Shown: positions 40,489 to 50,149 of the stretch, piece after piece | Layout: each line of letters opens with the position of its first letter | Position numbering within the stretch: the stretch's first letter is position 1 | Assembly (NCBI RefSeq): GCF_014252055.1 | Contig: NZ_CP059208.1 | Coordinates: 124,001-188,000 of the forward strand | Reading direction: 5' to 3' | DNA: 64,000 bases | From: Blattabacterium cuenoti | Lineage (GTDB): Bacteria > Bacteroidota > Bacteroidia > Flavobacteriales > Blattabacteriaceae | Program-made: the position numbers and the translations under genes | Notes under the pieces: generated by a model | The model's input: only the letters and a program-made list of their open reading frames with translations | Told to the model about the DNA's origin: nothing | Database searches by the model: none

Positions 40489-41061
40489 ATGAAAAAAATT
40501 TCTATTTTAGTTTCTGGAAAGGGGACAAATATGAAACATATATTATTAGCTATAAATAATGGGGTACTTACTAATATAAAAATAAATATAGTCATTTCTG
40601 ATCGTTGGTGTCCTGCTATTAAATACGCATTAGAAAAAAATATGAAAGCTTTTTCTTTAGAAAGAATTAAAAGAAAATTTCTTTCTGAAGAAATAAATCA
40701 TTTACTTATGAAAGATCCTCCAAATTTGATAGTTCTTTCTGGATTTCTTTTTATTCTTAATAAAGAATTTTGTGAAAAATGGAATGGAAAAATTATAAAT
40801 ATTCATCCTTCTCTTTTACCTAAATATGGAGGTAAAGGAATGTATGGAATGAAAGTACATCAAAAAGTTATTAATAATAAAGAAAAAATATCTGGAGCAA
40901 CAGTTCATTACGTAACAAAAAACGTAGATTTAGGAAGTATAATTTTGAAAAAATCATGTTCAATTTCTTTGGGAGAAACTCCTATTTCTTTATCGAAAAA
41001 AATATCTATTCTAGAAAAAGAAATACTAATAAAGTCAATTATTAGTATTTTGAATAAATAA
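40489..41061 (+). CDS. purN: Phosphoribosylglycinamide formyltransferase
   Basis: PurN transfers a formyl group from 10-formyl-tetrahydrofolate to GAR. The 190 residues carry the N-terminal VSGKGTNMKHIL loop, the catalytic Asn and His in INIHPSLLPKYGG, and the catalytic aspartate in VDLGSII. The folate-dependent route is therefore used at this step; no formate-dependent purT was seen in the window. purH follows after 35 bp. Confidence 0.95.
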   Translation: MKKISILVSGKGTNMKHILLAINNGVLTNIKINIVISDRWCPAIKYALEKNMKAFSLERIKRKFLSEEINHLLMKDPPNLIVLSGFLFILNKEFCEKWNGKIINIHPSLLPKYGGKGMYGMKVHQKVINNKEKISGATVHYVTKNVDLGSIILKKSCSISLGETPISLSKKISILEKEILIKSIISILNK

Positions 41062-41096
41062 AATAATATTATTGAGTTAGTTGTATTCTATGTGTT

Positions 41097-42617
41097 ATGA
41101 AAAGAGCTTTAATCAGTGTTTATAATAAAAACGAAAAATTACTTGATTTTTCCTATTTTTTAGAGAAAAAAGGATATCAAATAATATCTACCGATGGTAC
41201 TTACCAATATTTAAAAAAAAATGGGATATCCAATATAATAAAAGTTTCTGATGTTACTTGTTTTCCTGAAATATTAGATGGACGACTGAAAACTATTCAT
41301 CCGAATATTTTCGGAGGTATTTTAGCTAATCGTTCTATTGAAAAACATATTAAATCTATTCAATCTAAAAAAATTTTTCTTATCGATATAGTAGTAATTA
41401 GTTTTTACCCATTTTTTGAAAAAAAAAATGAATCTATTGATTTCAATTCAATTATTGAATTTATTGATATAGGAGGTCCATCCTTACTTCGTGCAGCTGC
41501 TAAAAATTTTTTACATGTTACCGCTATAACAGACAATGACGACTACAGTTCAGTACAAAAAGAAATTTGCCATTATGGAACAACATCATTAAGTTTAAGA
41601 AAAAAATTAGCTGGAAAAGTATTTAATTTTACTGCAGCTTATGATTCTGCTATTTCTCAATATCTTTTAAATGATAAATTTCCAGTTTATTTACACTATT
41701 CTTATAAAAGAAGAATAAATCTCCGTTATGGTGAAAACCCTCATCAAGAAGCTGCTTATTATGTAAGTAATATTCATCGGGGTGCAATGCGAAATTTTAG
41801 TCAATTACATGGAAAAAAACTTTCATTTAATAATATAAAAGATATGGATGTTGCTTGGAAAGTAGTGTCTCAGTTTTCTGAACCTGCTTGTTGTACTGTA
41901 AAACATTCTACTCCATGTGGAGTAGCATTAGGTAAAAATGTGGTTGAAGCATTTCAAAAAACTTATTATGCAGACTCTATTTCTTCTTTTGGAGGAATAA
42001 TGGCTTTTAATACTTCAATTACAAAAGAATTAGCAAAAGAAATTAATCATATTTTCTTAGAGGTTCTTCTAGCTCCAGGAAAATATGAAGAAGACGTATT
42101 AAGAGTACTTAAATTAAAGAAAAATATTAGAATAATTAGCATCAATGAACCAATATCAAATCAATTAGAATATATTCAAATAGATGGAGGTATTTTAGTA
42201 CAAGATCCAGATATAAATAATAATGAAGATTATAAAATAGTAACCAAGAAAAAATTCTTAGATAAAGAAATAAGATCTTTATTTTTTGCTCAAAAAGTGG
42301 TAAAATATGTTAAATCAAATGCTATTGTTGTAGCAAAAGGAATACAAACTTTAGGAATTTCAGGGGGGCAAACTAATAGAATATGGGCTGCACGGCAAGC
42401 TATAGATAGAGCATTAGAAAAAAGTAAAGAAGATTTAGTTCTTGTATCTGATGCTTTTTTTCCTTTTCGTGATGTTGTAGATGAAGCAGCTCGTTCTGGA
42501 GGAATACGTGCTATTCTTCAACCTGGGGGATCTTTACGTGATGAAGAATCAATTAAAGCTTGTGATGATTATGGAATAGCTATGGCGTTCACAGGAAAAA
42601 GACATTTTAAACATTAA
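41097..42617 (+). CDS. purH: Bifunctional AICAR formyltransferase / IMP cyclohydrolase
   Basis: PurH carries out the last two steps to IMP. Residues 1-195 are the IMP cyclohydrolase (MGS-like) domain with ISTDGTYQYL and DGRLKTIHPNIFGGIL. The rest is AICAR transformylase with the catalytic Lys-His pair in CTVKHSTPCG (about 268-277) and the late SDAFFPFRD and RHFKH end. The 506-residue length is normal. purD follows after 12 bp. Confidence 0.97.
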   Translation: MKRALISVYNKNEKLLDFSYFLEKKGYQIISTDGTYQYLKKNGISNIIKVSDVTCFPEILDGRLKTIHPNIFGGILANRSIEKHIKSIQSKKIFLIDIVVISFYPFFEKKNESIDFNSIIEFIDIGGPSLLRAAAKNFLHVTAITDNDDYSSVQKEICHYGTTSLSLRKKLAGKVFNFTAAYDSAISQYLLNDKFPVYLHYSYKRRINLRYGENPHQEAAYYVSNIHRGAMRNFSQLHGKKLSFNNIKDMDVAWKVVSQFSEPACCTVKHSTPCGVALGKNVVEAFQKTYYADSISSFGGIMAFNTSITKELAKEINHIFLEVLLAPGKYEEDVLRVLKLKKNIRIISINEPISNQLEYIQIDGGILVQDPDINNNEDYKIVTKKKFLDKEIRSLFFAQKVVKYVKSNAIVVAKGIQTLGISGGQTNRIWAARQAIDRALEKSKEDLVLVSDAFFPFRDVVDEAARSGGIRAILQPGGSLRDEESIKACDDYGIAMAFTGKRHFKH

Positions 42618-42629
42618 AAATGAATAATA

Positions 42630-43868
42630 ATGAAAATTTTGATTATTGGAAGTGGGGGACGTGAGCATGCTATTGGAAAAAAATTACTAGAAGATAATAT
42701 GTCTATAAGTCTTTATTTTTACCCTGGGAATGGTGGAACAAAAATCATAGGAAGAAATATAGATCACATTCATTCTACTTTAGAGTTAGGATTTTTTGCT
42801 AAGAAAAATGCAATAGATCTTACAATTGTAGGATCGGAAATTTTTCTATTGGATGGAGTTGTAGATATTTTTCAAAATTTTGGTTTAAAAATATTAGGTC
42901 CTCATTATTTAGCTGCTAAACTTGAAGTAGATCGTATTTTTGCAAAATATTTTATGAAAAAATATGGAGTTAGAACACCTGAATATAAAGTTTTTTCTTC
43001 TTATGAAAAAGCAATAAATTTTATAGAAAAAAAAAATAACACTTCATTAGCAATAAAAGCTAATGGATTAGCTTCAGGAAAAGGGGTTTTATTATCTCAT
43101 AGTAAAAATGAAGCAAAAAAAGCATTAAAAACTATTATGATAGAAAAAAAATTTGGAAATTCTGGAAATAAGGTGATTATAGAAGATTTTTTAAAAGGAA
43201 AAGAGGTTTCTATCATCTCCATATTTAATGGAAAACATATTATACCTTTTTTATCCGCTAAAGATTACAAGAAAATTGGAGAAAATGAAACAGGAATGAA
43301 TACTGGAGGAATGGGTAGTATAGCTCCTAATCCTTACATGACAAAGGATCTTTGGAACGATTTTAAAAAAAATATATTAAATCCTACTTTAGTAGGTTTG
43401 CTTTCAGAAAAGTTGACTTTTTTCGGATTTATATATTTTGGATTGATTATTTTTTCTAATAAAATATTCTTATTAGAATATAATACTCGTATTGGAGATC
43501 CTGAAGCTCAATCATTATTTCCATTAATGGATAGTAATTTTTTACATATTATCCATTCATCCTTCCTACAGGAAAAAGTATCCATTCTTTGGAAAAAGAA
43601 ATATTCTTGTTGTGTCGTTTTATCTTCTAAAGGATATCCAGGAAAATATGAACTTGGAAAAGTTATAAAAGGATTTAATAATTTAATAGAACCATTTTAT
43701 ATTGCTGGTGCTGATAAAAAAGATAAAAAATGGGTAACATCAAGTGGACGTGTTTTGAATGTAGTTGGAACAGGAAATTCTATTGAAGAAGCAAGAAATA
43801 AAGCTTATGATAAAGTAAAAAAAATTCATTTCGATAATATTTATTATCGAAATGATATTGGATTTTGA
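42630..43868 (+). CDS. purD: Phosphoribosylamine-glycine ligase
   Basis: PurD joins phosphoribosylamine and glycine with ATP. The 412 residues begin with IIGSGGREHAI and contain an ATP-grasp domain with IKANGLASGKGV (about 141-152), GMNTGGMGS (near 222) and the metal-site EYNTRIGDPE (near 282). All catalytic segments are intact. It lies 18 bp before guaA. Confidence 0.96.
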   Translation: MKILIIGSGGREHAIGKKLLEDNMSISLYFYPGNGGTKIIGRNIDHIHSTLELGFFAKKNAIDLTIVGSEIFLLDGVVDIFQNFGLKILGPHYLAAKLEVDRIFAKYFMKKYGVRTPEYKVFSSYEKAINFIEKKNNTSLAIKANGLASGKGVLLSHSKNEAKKALKTIMIEKKFGNSGNKVIIEDFLKGKEVSIISIFNGKHIIPFLSAKDYKKIGENETGMNTGGMGSIAPNPYMTKDLWNDFKKNILNPTLVGLLSEKLTFFGFIYFGLIIFSNKIFLLEYNTRIGDPEAQSLFPLMDSNFLHIIHSSFLQEKVSILWKKKYSCCVVLSSKGYPGKYELGKVIKGFNNLIEPFYIAGADKKDKKWVTSSGRVLNVVGTGNSIEEARNKAYDKVKKIHFDNIYYRNDIGF

Positions 43869-43886
43869 ATTTAGAAATTTTTCAAA

Positions 43887-45431
43887 ATGAAAAAAAATTT
43901 CATACTTATATTAGATTTTGGTTCTCAATATAGTTATCTAATTGCAAGAAGAATTAGAGAAATGGGAATATATACTGTTTTGCAGTCCTGTTATGATATT
44001 TCTATATCTAGAATTTTATTAAACAAACCTAATGGAATTATTTTATCAGGAGGGCCTTTATCTGTTTATGATAAAAATATTAAAAATCCTCTAATAATAA
44101 ATAAAGATCTTTTTAAATTAGATATTCCAATTTTTGGAATTTGTTATGGAATGCAGATTATTTGTCATATTTTTGGAGGAAAAGTTGAAAAATCTAAAAT
44201 AAAAGAATATGGAAAATCTAACCTAATAATAGATTTTCATTCCAAAATATTTCATGGAGTACAAAAAAAGTCAATTGTTTGGATGAGTCATTTTGATGAA
44301 GTTACAAAAATTCCTAAAGAATTTTTAATCATAGGACATACGGAATATTGCGCTATCGCAGCATTAATTCATAAAAAAAAAGATATTTATGCTGTTCAAT
44401 TTCATCCAGAAGTAAAGAATACAGAATTTGGAGAAACTATCTTAAAAAATTTTGTTATTAATATATGTAAATGTCCAAAAAATTGGAAAATTCATGATTT
44501 TGTAAAAAAAACAGTATATAATATAAAAAAACGTGTTTTAAAAAAAAAGGTAATTCTTGGATTTTCAGGTGGGATAGATTCATTTGTAACGGCTATTATT
44601 ATCTATAAAGCTATTGGAAATTCTCTAAACTGTATTTTTATAGATACAGGTCTTCTTTTAAAAAAAGAAAAAGATAGAATAACATTCTTATGCAAAAAGG
44701 AAAATTTACCTATTAAAATAATAGATGCAAGAAATAGATTTTTATCGAAATTGACTGGAGTTTCTGATCCAGAAAAAAAAAGAAAAATTATAGGAAAAGA
44801 ATTTATTTCTATTTTTCAAGAAGAATCTGAAAAAATTAAAGATGTTGAATTTTTAGCTCAAGGGACTATTTATACTGATGTTATTGAGTCATCTTCAAAG
44901 AATGGTTTTTATATTAAATCTCATCATAATGTAGGAGGGGTTCCCAAAAAATTAATGAAATTAAAATTAATTGAACCATTAAAAAAATTGTTTAAGGATG
45001 AAGTAAGAAAAATAGCAATACAATTAGAATTACCGAAAGAAATTTTGAAAAGACATCCATTTCCTGGACCTGGATTAGGCATTAGAATTATTGGAGAAAT
45101 AAATGAAAATAAAATTTCTATTCTTAAAAAAGCTGAAAGTATTCTTATGCAAGAACTCATAAAAGAAAATATTTACGATTCTGTTAGCCAGGCATTTATA
45201 GTTTTATTACCTATTAAATCTGTAGGAGTAATGGGGGATAAAAGAACATATGAATATACAGCTGTATTGCGGATAACTAATACAGAAGATTTTATGACGG
45301 CTACTGTTCCACATTTATCATACAATTTTTTGGAAAAAATTTCAAATAGGATAATTAATGAAGTAGACGGAATAAATCGTATGGTATATGACATTACTTC
45401 TAAACCTCCATCTACGATAGAATGGGAATAA
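43887..45431 (+). CDS. guaA: GMP synthase (glutamine-hydrolysing)
   Basis: GuaA aminates XMP to GMP. The 514 residues comprise an N-terminal class I glutaminase (Cys86 in GICYGMQ; VQFHPEV), an ATP-pyrophosphatase domain with the PP-loop GFSGGIDSF (about 224-232), and a C-terminal dimerisation domain (HPFPGPGLGIRI; ending STIEWE). It ends the purine run purA-B-L-E-C-F-M-N-H-D-guaA. guaB, which makes XMP, is not in the window. Its stop is 8 bp from the convergent accD. Confidence 0.97.
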   Translation: MKKNFILILDFGSQYSYLIARRIREMGIYTVLQSCYDISISRILLNKPNGIILSGGPLSVYDKNIKNPLIINKDLFKLDIPIFGICYGMQIICHIFGGKVEKSKIKEYGKSNLIIDFHSKIFHGVQKKSIVWMSHFDEVTKIPKEFLIIGHTEYCAIAALIHKKKDIYAVQFHPEVKNTEFGETILKNFVINICKCPKNWKIHDFVKKTVYNIKKRVLKKKVILGFSGGIDSFVTAIIIYKAIGNSLNCIFIDTGLLLKKEKDRITFLCKKENLPIKIIDARNRFLSKLTGVSDPEKKRKIIGKEFISIFQEESEKIKDVEFLAQGTIYTDVIESSSKNGFYIKSHHNVGGVPKKLMKLKLIEPLKKLFKDEVRKIAIQLELPKEILKRHPFPGPGLGIRIIGEINENKISILKKAESILMQELIKENIYDSVSQAFIVLLPIKSVGVMGDKRTYEYTAVLRITNTEDFMTATVPHLSYNFLEKISNRIINEVDGINRMVYDITSKPPSTIEWE

Positions 45432-45439
45432 TATTTTTT

Positions 45440-46279
45440 TTACATCATCATAGAAATTAAATTATAAATGTTTCTTTTCAATTCTTTTCTAGAAGAAATT
45501 AAATCTATAAATCCATGATCCATAAGGAATTCAGAAGTTTGAAATCCTTCCGGTAAGTCTTTTCCAATTGTTTCTCTAATAACTCTAGGGCCTGCAAATC
45601 CTATTAAAGCACCTGGTTCAGCTATATTAACATCTCCAAGCAAAGCATAAGAAGCTGTAACCCCACCTGTAGTAGGATCTGTAAGAACAGATATATAGGG
45701 AATATGATATTCACGTAATTGTGTCAAAATGGCTATTGTTTTAGCCATTTGCATCAGTGAAAAAGAAGATTCCATGATTCTAGCTCCACCAGATTTAGAT
45801 ATCAAAATGTATGGTATTTTTTTTTCTATACAATATTTTATTGCTCTATGAATTTTTTCTCCTACTACTGACCCCATAGATCCTCCTATAAATGAAAAAT
45901 CCATACAAGATATGACCGTATTTATTCCTTTTATTTTTCCTACCCCTGTTCTAATAGCATCGTATAAGTTTGTTTTTTTTATTGTTTCTTTAACTCTATC
46001 TTTATATTTTTTACAATCTTCCCATTGTATAGGATCTTTACTAATCATTTTTATATTTTTCTCTGAAAATTCACCGTTATCGAAAAGAATTTTGAAATAT
46101 TCTTTACTATGAATTCTTACATGATATCCATCTTCTGGGCTAACATAAGCGTTTTTTTTTAGTTCTTCTGTATCTATAATTTTTCCACTAGGTGTTCTAT
46201 ACCAAAGTCCTTTTGGTAAATCTTTTCTATCATCTATAGATGTTAAAATCTTCTTTTTTTTTCTTAAAAACCAAGCCAT
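45440..46279 (-). CDS. accD: Acetyl-CoA carboxylase carboxyltransferase subunit beta
   Basis: AccD, with AccA, moves the carboxyl group from biotin to acetyl-CoA. The 279 residues keep the crotonase-like core ([41 protein letters not shown]). The N-terminal zinc ribbon of the E. coli-type enzyme has no cysteines here: the two expected CxxC pairs read TPSG (near 29) and SPED (near 47). I recall the same cysteine loss in free-living flavobacteria, so it is probably a lineage trait. It lies downstream of fbaA on the same strand (16 bp). Confidence 0.95.
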   Translation of the reverse strand: MAWFLRKKKKILTSIDDRKDLPKGLWYRTPSGKIIDTEELKKNAYVSPEDGYHVRIHSKEYFKILFDNGEFSEKNIKMISKDPIQWEDCKKYKDRVKETIKKTNLYDAIRTGVGKIKGINTVISCMDFSFIGGSMGSVVGEKIHRAIKYCIEKKIPYILISKSGGARIMESSFSLMQMAKTIAILTQLREYHIPYISVLTDPTTGGVTASYALLGDVNIAEPGALIGFAGPRVIRETIGKDLPEGFQTSEFLMDHGFIDLISSRKELKRNIYNLISMMM

Positions 46280-46295
46280 GGTTTATTTTTTTTTA

Positions 46296-47366
46296 TTATA
46301 AAGTATTAATATTATTCATGTATTCAAAGTATTTTATAAGACGAATTTTGAATGATTTTTCTCCTTCTCTTAACCAAATTCTTGGATCATAATATTTTTT
46401 ATTAGGTAGATTTTTCCCTTTTGGATTACCTATTTGTTTTTTTATATATTCTTTATATGTTTTCATATAATTTCTTACTCCACAAGTAAAAGCATACTGT
46501 AAATCAGTATCTACATTCATTTTGACAACTCCATAACTAATTGACTCTTGTATTTCACTTTTTGATGACCCTGATCCTCCATGAAATACTAAAGAAACTG
46601 GTTTATTTTTTTTAATATGGAATTTCTTTTGTACATAATCCTGTGTTTTTCTTAATATATCTGGACGAAGAATGACATTACCTGGTTTATAGACTCCATG
46701 GACATTCCCAAAGGAAGCTGCTATAATAAAATTTTTGCTTATTTTACTCAACTTATCATAAGCATATCCTACTTCTTCCGGTTGAGTGTAAAGTTTGTGA
46801 TTTTCTATATCAGAATTATCAATACCGTCTTCTTCTCCTCCTGTAACTCCTAATTCTACTTCAATAGTCATTTTATATTTATTTATCTTTTCAAAATATT
46901 TTTCACAAATACTAATATTTTCTTTTAAAGGTTCTTGAGATAAATCTAACATATGAGAACTGAATAATGTTTTTCCAAAACGACGATAATATTCTTTGTT
47001 AGCTTTAATTAATCCATCTATCCATGGTAAAAATGGTTTTGAACAATGATCTGTATGAAGAATAACTGTAGCTTTATATGTTGACGCTAATTCATGAACA
47101 TGCATAGCACATGCTATCGATCCTTTTATTGCAGCTTCTTGTTCATAATTACTTACCCATTTTCCTGCATTGAAAACTGCACCACCATTAGATAATTGAA
47201 TAATTACAGGAGAGTTAATCTCTGCTGCAGTTTCCATAACAGAATTTATTGTGTTAGATCCAATTACATTTACAGCAGGTATAGCAAAAACATTTTCTTT
47301 AGCATATTCAAATATCTCTTCAACAAGATTACCAGTGGCTACTCCAGTAGGAAATTTTCTAGACAT
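46296..47366 (-). CDS. fbaA: Fructose-bisphosphate aldolase, class II
   Basis: FbaA is the zinc-dependent aldolase of glycolysis and gluconeogenesis. The 356 residues fit the longer E. coli FbaA subgroup. Zinc-site motifs are visible as LHTDHCSKPFLPW, the acidic loop VELGVTGGEEDGID, FGNVHGVY and FHGGSGSS. The glycine-rich phosphate loops are intact. It precedes accD on the minus strand, and a TAnnTTTG box lies 35 nt upstream of its ATG. Confidence 0.96.
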   Translation of the reverse strand: MSRKFPTGVATGNLVEEIFEYAKENVFAIPAVNVIGSNTINSVMETAAEINSPVIIQLSNGGAVFNAGKWVSNYEQEAAIKGSIACAMHVHELASTYKATVILHTDHCSKPFLPWIDGLIKANKEYYRRFGKTLFSSHMLDLSQEPLKENISICEKYFEKINKYKMTIEVELGVTGGEEDGIDNSDIENHKLYTQPEEVGYAYDKLSKISKNFIIAASFGNVHGVYKPGNVILRPDILRKTQDYVQKKFHIKKNKPVSLVFHGGSGSSKSEIQESISYGVVKMNVDTDLQYAFTCGVRNYMKTYKEYIKKQIGNPKGKNLPNKKYYDPRIWLREGEKSFKIRLIKYFEYMNNINTL

Positions 47367-47401
47367 GTATTGTATTATATTTAATTTATATTAAGGATGA
47401 A

Positions 47402-47409
47402 CAAATGTA
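47402..47409 (-). promoter_or_regulatory. Bacteroidota-type -7 box upstream of fbaA
   Basis: The minus strand reads TACATTTG (TAnnTTTG), ending 35 nt before the fbaA ATG at 47366. No TTG lies at the preferred -33 distance. The surrounding 193-bp spacer to the helicase gene shows no other signal. Confidence 0.4.
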
Positions 47410-47559
47410 AAAAAAAAGTATTTTTTCATTTCATCGAAAGAATCAATGTAAAATTAAAATTTTGTATTTTATTCATATACAATAATAATTGTTACAGTTT
47501 AAATTACAACAATATTATTTCCAAAAATATGCATAAATTTTTATTTAAAGTATCTACAA

Positions 47560-50145
47560 ATGTTATTCCCAGCTACATTAAAAATATATAACGCTTCAGC
47601 AGGATCAGGGAAAACTTTTTTTTTAGTAAAAAATTATCTTCATATTTTGTTAAGAAGTCCTAATTCTGATGAGTTCAAAAAAATTTTAGCTTTAACATTC
47701 ACAAATAAAGCTTCTGAAGAAATGAAAAATAGAATACTTGAGTGTATTAAAGAATTTTCTAAAAAAAAGGTTAAAAAAGAATATTCTTATTTATTTTTTT
47801 TTCTATCAAAAGATTTGAAATTAACTAATGATCAGTTACATTATCGTTCTAAAAAAATATTAGATGAAATATTAAAAGATTTTTCTTCTTTTACTATAAG
47901 TACGATAGATAAATTTACTTATAACATTATCAGATCTTTTTTTTCTATCGAAAAAAAATTAGAAATGGATACCAACAATTTTTTATCTGAAATTGTAAAA
48001 AATTTATTATACAGATTAAAATCTTCAGAAAAGTGGTCTACTATTTTAGTAGAATCATCTTTAGATAAATTAAAAGAAGGGAAAAATTGGGATCTAAGCA
48101 AAGAGTTATATAAACTTACTAAGATTATGATAGATGAAAATAGTTTTTTTCCTTTAAAAAAAATTAAAGATTATTCTTTATATGATTTAATGAAATTAAA
48201 AAAAATACTTATAAAAAGAACTATAAGATTTGAAAATAAATGTAAAAAGCAAGGAAATACATTTTTTAATATTTTGAAAAAAAATTCTATTAAAAAAGAA
48301 TCATTTATTCACTTAGATTTGCCAAGATTTTTTCAAAAAATGAAAATTGGAAATATATTTTTTAATCCATTGAATAAACGTTTAGAAAAATATATGCAAT
48401 CTAATATTTTTTTTTCTAAAGGTTTTAGAGAAAAAAATAAACAAATAAAAGAGATTAATAAAATACAATCCTTATATTATAAAACAATTAGTATATATGA
48501 GAAAAATATATCTTCTTATATTATAGATAAACTTTTATTGAAAGATATCAATATTTTTTCAACAATACATGAAATAGAAAAAGAATTATACATTATAAAA
48601 AAGGAGAGAAAGATTCTCTTAAACGCAGAATTAAATAAAATTCTTCATGAAAAAATTATAAAAGGTTTATTTCCTAAAATATATGAAATGATGGGGATGC
48701 AATATAAATACTACTTCATAGATGAATTTCAAGATACTTCTTTTTTACAGTGGCAAAACATAAAATTTTTAGTAGAAAATGCATTATCAGAAAATGGATC
48801 AGCTATGATTGTAGGAGATCCTAAACAATCTATCTACAGATGGAGAGGTGGAGATGTTAATCAATTCATTAATTTATTCAATTATAAATCAAAAAATTAT
48901 CATACAAAACCTAAGACTATAGATATCAACTATAGAAGTTTAGAAGAAATTGTTAAATTTAATAATTCGTTTTATAAATATGTATCAAAATTTTTTGATT
49001 CTTTTATTTATAAAAATATATATGAAAAATCTGAACAAAAAATATATAAAAAATATGGTGGATATGTGGAATTAAATTTTTTTAGTAAAAAAAAAGTTTC
49101 CAATTATAAAGAATACATTTATTCAAATCTAAAAAAAAAAATAGAAAAATTTGTAAATCTCAATTATTTATTATCTGATATAGCTATTTTAGTTAGAAAT
49201 AATGAAGAAGGAAATTTTTTATCAGAAAAACTTATTAAAGATAATTTTTTTATAAATACATCAGTCTCTCTTTTAATAAAAAATCATATAGAGATACAAA
49301 TCATTATAAATTTATTTTATATAATTTCTTATCCTTTTTATTACAAAAAAAGAATATTTTTAATATGGATTTTATTAAAAAATAAATTTTTTATTGAAAG
49401 AATAGATCATGATTTTATCATGAAAGTTGTATTTATGCCGTTAGATATTTTCATTAAAAAAATTATTGAAAATTTAAAATATTCAAATTCAAAAAAATCA
49501 TTTTCAATAAATAATATATTGTATAATAATAAATCAATATATGATCTTTCTGAAAGTGTTATAGATGTATTTCAATTATTAAATAATAAAAATAATGTTT
49601 CATCTATTTACTCTTTTTTAGATTTTGTTTATAGATTCATGAAAGATAAAGGTGGTTCCATTATTGATTTTTTGGATTATTGGGAATTAAAGAAAGATAA
49701 AGAAAGTATTATAATTTCTGATAACACAAATGCCATTCATGTAATGACGATTCATAAATCTAAAGGATTACAATTTCCTATTGTAATTATTCCTTTTGCA
49801 GACTGGAAAATTTATTCCAATAATAAAGAAGGGGGATGGATAAAAGTAGATCCACATTTATATCATGGAATAAGTTACTTTTACTTAGAAATAAAATCAT
49901 ATTTAAAATATGTAAATAAAGATAGTAAAATCTATAGTTTTTATGAAAAAAACCTATCCGAAGTAATATTTGATAATATAAATTTATTATATGTATCTAC
50001 AACTCGTTCTATAGAAAAATTAATTTTATTTTCTGATATGGACAACACTAAATCTGTTTCTTCTTATATTAAAGGATTTCTTCATGAAAAGAAAATATGG
50101 AATGAAAAAAAACAAAAATATTCATTTGGAAACGAAGAAAAATAA
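47560..50145 (+). CDS. UvrD/RecB-like superfamily 1 helicase lacking the C-terminal nuclease domain
   Basis: This 861-residue protein has all main SF1 helicase motifs: Walker A NASAGSGKTF (11-20), LTFTNKASEEM, Walker B FIDEFQDTS (about 387), GDPKQSIYRWRGGD (about 421), HVMTIHKSKGLQFP (about 727) and LLYVSTTRS (about 808). The order and the opening sequence match the RecB/AddA-like exonuclease subunit of Bacteroidota. That protein normally continues for roughly 200 residues with a PD-(D/E)xK nuclease. Here it ends about 45 residues after motif VI and 4 bp before lipA, so the nuclease appears deleted. No RecC/AddB partner is in the window. It may act as a helicase only in recombination repair. 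Confidence 0.85.
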   Translation: MLFPATLKIYNASAGSGKTFFLVKNYLHILLRSPNSDEFKKILALTFTNKASEEMKNRILECIKEFSKKKVKKEYSYLFFFLSKDLKLTNDQLHYRSKKILDEILKDFSSFTISTIDKFTYNIIRSFFSIEKKLEMDTNNFLSEIVKNLLYRLKSSEKWSTILVESSLDKLKEGKNWDLSKELYKLTKIMIDENSFFPLKKIKDYSLYDLMKLKKILIKRTIRFENKCKKQGNTFFNILKKNSIKKESFIHLDLPRFFQKMKIGNIFFNPLNKRLEKYMQSNIFFSKGFREKNKQIKEINKIQSLYYKTISIYEKNISSYIIDKLLLKDINIFSTIHEIEKELYIIKKERKILLNAELNKILHEKIIKGLFPKIYEMMGMQYKYYFIDEFQDTSFLQWQNIKFLVENALSENGSAMIVGDPKQSIYRWRGGDVNQFINLFNYKSKNYHTKPKTIDINYRSLEEIVKFNNSFYKYVSKFFDSFIYKNIYEKSEQKIYKKYGGYVELNFFSKKKVSNYKEYIYSNLKKKIEKFVNLNYLLSDIAILVRNNEEGNFLSEKLIKDNFFINTSVSLLIKNHIEIQIIINLFYIISYPFYYKKRIFLIWILLKNKFFIERIDHDFIMKVVFMPLDIFIKKIIENLKYSNSKKSFSINNILYNNKSIYDLSESVIDVFQLLNNKNNVSSIYSFLDFVYRFMKDKGGSIIDFLDYWELKKDKESIIISDNTNAIHVMTIHKSKGLQFPIVIIPFADWKIYSNNKEGGWIKVDPHLYHGISYFYLEIKSYLKYVNKDSKIYSFYEKNLSEVIFDNINLLYVSTTRSIEKLILFSDMDNTKSVSSYIKGFLHEKKIWNEKKQKYSFGNEEK

Positions 50146-50149
50146 TTTT

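Noticed and set aside
47397-47591. Plus-strand frame of 64 codons before the helicase gene
   Set aside because: It overlaps the helicase start in another frame, has no recognisable domain and is rich in Asn, Lys and Tyr as random A+T-rich DNA would be.
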